NCBI RefSeq assembly: GCF_002051585.1
Contig: NZ_MZGX01000024.1
Location: forward strand, 1-64,000
Origin: Ruminiclostridium hungatei
GTDB taxonomy: Bacteria; Bacillota; Clostridia; Acetivibrionales; DSM-1351
Direction: 5' to 3'
Length of the DNA: 64,000 nucleotides
Part shown: one piece after another, positions 62,001-64,000 of the stretch
Layout: each line of letters begins with the position of its first letter
Position numbering within the stretch: position 1 is the stretch's first letter
Notes under the pieces: generated by a model
Seen by the model: only the letters and a program-made list of their open reading frames with translations
Database searches by the model: none
Told to the model about the DNA's origin: nothing
Position numbers and translations under genes: made by a program

Positions 62001-64000
62001 GGTCATGAGTTCTTAAAGGGTGTAAATCCGGAACAGGAGTACAGTTTTTACAGCGGTGCTTCCATATACCTGGGAGATGGAGACAACTCAGAAGTTACAG
62101 TGATTGTAGCATCTCATTCCACTTCTGAAAGTCTGGATTCCGACAAGGATGGCAGGGGAGGCCCTGGAAACCCTGTAGCATCCGGGAACATTCCCGCACT
62201 TGCGGTAGAAAACGTATCGGGCGGGGCAAGGGTATTTGTGGCGGGAACAGTGTTCATGTCAAATTTTGAGGTTCAGGCAGCCATTGACAATTCCTCTGAA
62301 CTCAATTACAGCAATTATGCCATATGTCAGAATATAGTCAAGTCCATGGCTCCGGAGGCAATAACCCCCATAAGTCAGGTACAGTCGGCAGGTGAAGGTG
62401 AAAAATTCACCGTACAAGGAGTTGTAACTTCAAATTCCAGCGGGTATCAGAAGGACACAGCCTTTTTTGACTGCATATACATCCAGGATGAAACGGCAGG
62501 AATAAACCTGTTTCCCGTCTCAGGGGATTACAGGGTGGGGCAGAAGGTGCAGGTAACCGGGACGGTGGGAGGCTATCAGGGAGAAAAACAGCTTACGGTT
62601 AAAAAAATCGAGCTGCTTGACCCCGGCATAAACCAGTTGCCGCCTGCTGCAACAGCTACCGGTGAAGCCGGCTCGGAGGCAAACCGGGGAAGGCTTGTAA
62701 AGGTACAGGGTGTTGTAAAATCAGTAGGGACTGCCAACGGCATAGTGGAAACCATAGTTCTCAATGACGGCTCGGGGGATGCAAGAGTGTTCATAGACGG
62801 ATATATAAATCCTTCGGTAAATCTGGATTTTGTGAGAGAGGGGCAGCAAATACAGGCTGTGGGCCTGGGTTCTGTAGATACTCTGGGTGCAAGGCTCAGA
62901 GTCAGGGACAGAAATGAGCTGCAGCCGGTTTCAGATACGGTTGATTTCTCACAGACCTCTCCGGCTTCAGCATCACAGCGGGACATAAAAATAACACAAA
63001 CATCCGTGGAAGCTGTTCCCACGGTAAACAGCAGCCGTGAAGCGGTATTAAGATTGACTTTGGCAGAGGCCCGAAAGCTGGTGGACAATGCGGTGGCTGC
63101 CGAAAAGGACGGAAAGGCTGCAGTGATAGACATAAGGAGTATACGGCAAAGGGGAACCATAAAGTCCTCAGTCCGGTTGGAAAATGAACTGCTGAGAAGG
63201 TTGGCCGATGAAACTGGTGCCCGCTTCAGAATTGACACGGGACTTGGCGCCTTTGAATTCACCGGCAGGTCCTTGGACTCCATTGCAGATTTGTCGGGCG
63301 GACAGGAAATCAGCTTTATCATTGAAGAATTCGAAAGCGAATTGCTGCCTGAGTCCCTGAAGAAATTGGTGGGCGGCCGCCCGGTTTACGATGTGGGGGT
63401 CTGGGCAGGAAACAGCAGTATACAGGAGTTTGGCGTAGATAATGTAAGAATTTCCATACCATTTTCTCTAAAGGACGGTGAAAACCCCGATGCAGTGGTA
63501 GTATACTTTATAGACCAATACGGAAAAGCGTCACCGGTTACAGGTATATACAACCGGGATACAGGTGAAGCAGTGTTTATGACAAATCACTTGTCAATTT
63601 ATGCGGTGGGCTGCAATTTTGTGGACTTCATCGACACCAGCGGCAGTCGGTGGAAGGCCGCCATAGATTTTACGGCAGCCCGGCAGCTTATGGCAGGTAT
63701 GGGAAACGGCAAATTCGGAACAGAACTTCCCATTACGAGGGCAATGCTTGTCACAGTACTGGGGAAAATGGCAAACGCAGAACAAAGTGGAATTCTGGGC
63801 TATAGTGATGTCCGTCCGGGACAGTACTACACCCCTTACATTGCCTGGGCTGAGGAAAACGGCATCGCCGCAGGCACGGGAAAGGGCAGGTTCAGTCCGC
63901 AGAGACCTGTAACAAGGGAGGAACTGGCTGTAATACTCAATAATTTCTTAAAATATGAAAACAGTGCTCTTACAGCAAAAGAAAACAAGGCGGCTGCTGT
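59001..64000 (+). CDS. giant secreted SLH protein with PHP (CehA/McbA-like) phosphoesterase domain, partial
   Basis: One frame is open from TTG 59001 to the window end (over 1,660 codons, no stop), so the gene continues to the right. It has a signal peptide (ending FAGSRA near residue 35) and then a beta-sandwich of unknown type (about 40-210). Chitobiase-like repeats (about 230-390) lead to a PHP domain at about 400-620 with YFGQLHSHTNQSDG, VTDHSNYF, FNHPG and NNQDNH as metal-site segments. Next come a GATase/DUF4350-like region (about 850-1060), two OB-fold domains (about 1125-1310) and SLH domains from about 1550. It is probably a wall-attached phosphodiesterase or nuclease-like enzyme. 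The start has AGGAGG in a hairpin. Confidence 0.88.
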   Translation, partial: MKAGYLKNNLKAFFSVFLVLAIILTMQPPQVFAGSRAEMVAQWDFSSDPDPTRTLTAFAATGGANAAGASLSTSMGSRLGGYTPGNKSIYISGWENGADIKYWQLTLSAKGYENLRLSFNSFGSGTAPRDFKLQCSTDGINFADVPNGDFQSGSKHVEAPVKESLPLPSELDNSSNISILFLQTSNISIGSGTVGSGGNSRLYDIKILGDKIEGDIPPTQEAVGPVAAEPANGASIAGGSRVTLTTATGEAAIEYTLNGGSIQTINGASGTVVIDEFNQPGNTAVIRAKAVNGTAVGPESTFIYKQAQVEPVSADRSGKIQAGSEIGLSTATSGASISYILITKAGLPEEEVHNKSAYLGPVTLEKEMFPARILAAASAAGYLDSVQSAFDFALDDGTREEQVYFGQLHSHTNQSDGSGTLKEAYEYARNVAKLDFFAVTDHSNYFDTTASPAEYDSSSSNTKWQQCISAADAAATGSFVALYGYEMTWTGQVGHMNTFNTEGFVSRNNPKYTSSFAGMKNYYELLKTIPMSISQFNHPGKTFGDFNNFSDYDAAIDAQISLVEVGNGEGAIGSGGYFRSYEYYTRALDKGWHLAPTNNQDNHKGLWGTANTARTAIITDNLTRAGVYDALKKMRVYATEDSNLKIKYTANDQFLGTVLPTDTQRLNIRVELLDPDAPDKIGRVSLVTNGGRESHVQNFDTNTGVYLVNIEAPAKGYYYIKVVEADGDIAVTAPVWIGSVEKVGIASAASSVSMPVTGETLELSTEIFNNESETAKVDSITYKIGGNIFATGKAGQQIAPLGTLKDTISYTPSAAGVVTVEVSAEISLNSLTKIYTETLTLDVRAAEKLINLGIDASHLNEYVAGNYANSMTNFAKLAEEYDVRLVELKGGIASQKLEGLAGLILTPPNRKTGIGALGEYSDAEIQAVKDFCASGKTLIVCGLADYGDGRNAEKYHAAYQQNQILEAVGAKARLADDEVIDNTNYVPTQNFRLRFKNYNLGHEFLKGVNPEQEYSFYSGASIYLGDGDNSEVTVIVASHSTSESLDSDKDGRGGPGNPVASGNIPALAVENVSGGARVFVAGTVFMSNFEVQAAIDNSSELNYSNYAICQNIVKSMAPEAITPISQVQSAGEGEKFTVQGVVTSNSSGYQKDTAFFDCIYIQDETAGINLFPVSGDYRVGQKVQVTGTVGGYQGEKQLTVKKIELLDPGINQLPPAATATGEAGSEANRGRLVKVQGVVKSVGTANGIVETIVLNDGSGDARVFIDGYINPSVNLDFVREGQQIQAVGLGSVDTLGARLRVRDRNELQPVSDTVDFSQTSPASASQRDIKITQTSVEAVPTVNSSREAVLRLTLAEARKLVDNAVAAEKDGKAAVIDIRSIRQRGTIKSSVRLENELLRRLADETGARFRIDTGLGAFEFTGRSLDSIADLSGGQEISFIIEEFESELLPESLKKLVGGRPVYDVGVWAGNSSIQEFGVDNVRISIPFSLKDGENPDAVVVYFIDQYGKASPVTGIYNRDTGEAVFMTNHLSIYAVGCNFVDFIDTSGSRWKAAIDFTAARQLMAGMGNGKFGTELPITRAMLVTVLGKMANAEQSGILGYSDVRPGQYYTPYIAWAEENGIAAGTGKGRFSPQRPVTREELAVILNNFLKYENSALTAKENKAAA

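Noticed and set aside
62576-63322. 248-codon open frame on the minus strand inside the giant SLH gene
   Set aside because: Ser/Thr/Pro-rich shadow of the coding strand; the plus strand is open throughout and encodes recognisable OB folds.

Overview
The window looks like chromosomal DNA of a mesophilic, low-GC, anaerobic, cellulolytic clostridium of the Ruminiclostridium (Clostridium cellulolyticum/papyrosolvens) type. The evidence is a secreted dockerin-bearing protease-inhibitor protein (cellulosome), SLH-anchored proteins, sugar ABC importers, frequent TTG/GTG starts with strong GGAGG ribosome sites, and a clostridial nitrogenase cluster with nifI1/nifI2 between nifH and nifD, a fused nifN-nifB, a split nifV (omega and alpha) and a C. 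pasteurianum-type [2Fe-2S] ferredoxin. This assignment is inference from gene content; no rRNA or other marker lies in the window.

Layout. 1-4.5 kb: the tail of a gene with a 112-bp tandem duplication, a small membrane-anchored protein, the NAD-salvage pair nadR-pnuC, and a patch of small unknown genes and gene remnants, including a DUF3885 protein. 4.7-18.1 kb: one long co-directional pentose/arabinoside locus: a lipoprotein and two permeases of a sugar importer without its own ATPase, deoC, two zinc alcohol dehydrogenases, an FGGY kinase, an SDR, an AraA/FucI-like isomerase, a SorC-type regulator, a VOC protein, an intracellular GH51 arabinofuranosidase and a flavin reductase. 18.1-25 kb: a hairpin-rich non-coding element, a GNAT acetyltransferase, an N-terminally truncated HAD hydrolase, the dockerin-chagasin protein, a transglycosylase-like protein, a DUF3267 HExxH membrane protein, a PG-binding/NlpC-P60 endopeptidase and a Pr6Pr membrane protein. 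25-31.8 kb: a ROK repressor, an RbsA/RbsC/RbsB-type sugar importer and a polyol dehydrogenase; a 19-base motif shared between the ROK and ABC promoters is a good operator candidate.

32.1-42.7 kb: a single long operon joins a MoxR AAA+ ATPase, a DUF58 protein and a multi-TM protein to a FecCD/BtuC-type importer with two permeases, one ATPase, a lipoprotein binding protein and a second, SLH-anchored binding protein. This is the least familiar assembly in the window. 42.7-44.4 kb, minus strand: an AnfO-family protein with a short attenuator-like leader and a MORN-like repeat protein, divergent from the nif operon.

44.5-58.2 kb: nifH-nifI1-nifI2-nifD-nifK-nifE-nifN/B-fdx-nifV(omega)-nifV(alpha)-modB-modC, preceded by a leader with two serial terminators. 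nifV(alpha) carries a +1 frameshift in this sequence, modA is absent, and a pair of related TTAA-ended inverted-repeat elements (118 and 194 bp) brackets the nifV-mod block. 58.5-64 kb: a small TM/zinc-ribbon protein, then a very long secreted SLH protein with a PHP (CehA/McbA-like) phosphoesterase domain and OB folds that runs off the right edge; its ribosome site is buried in a perfect 13-bp hairpin.
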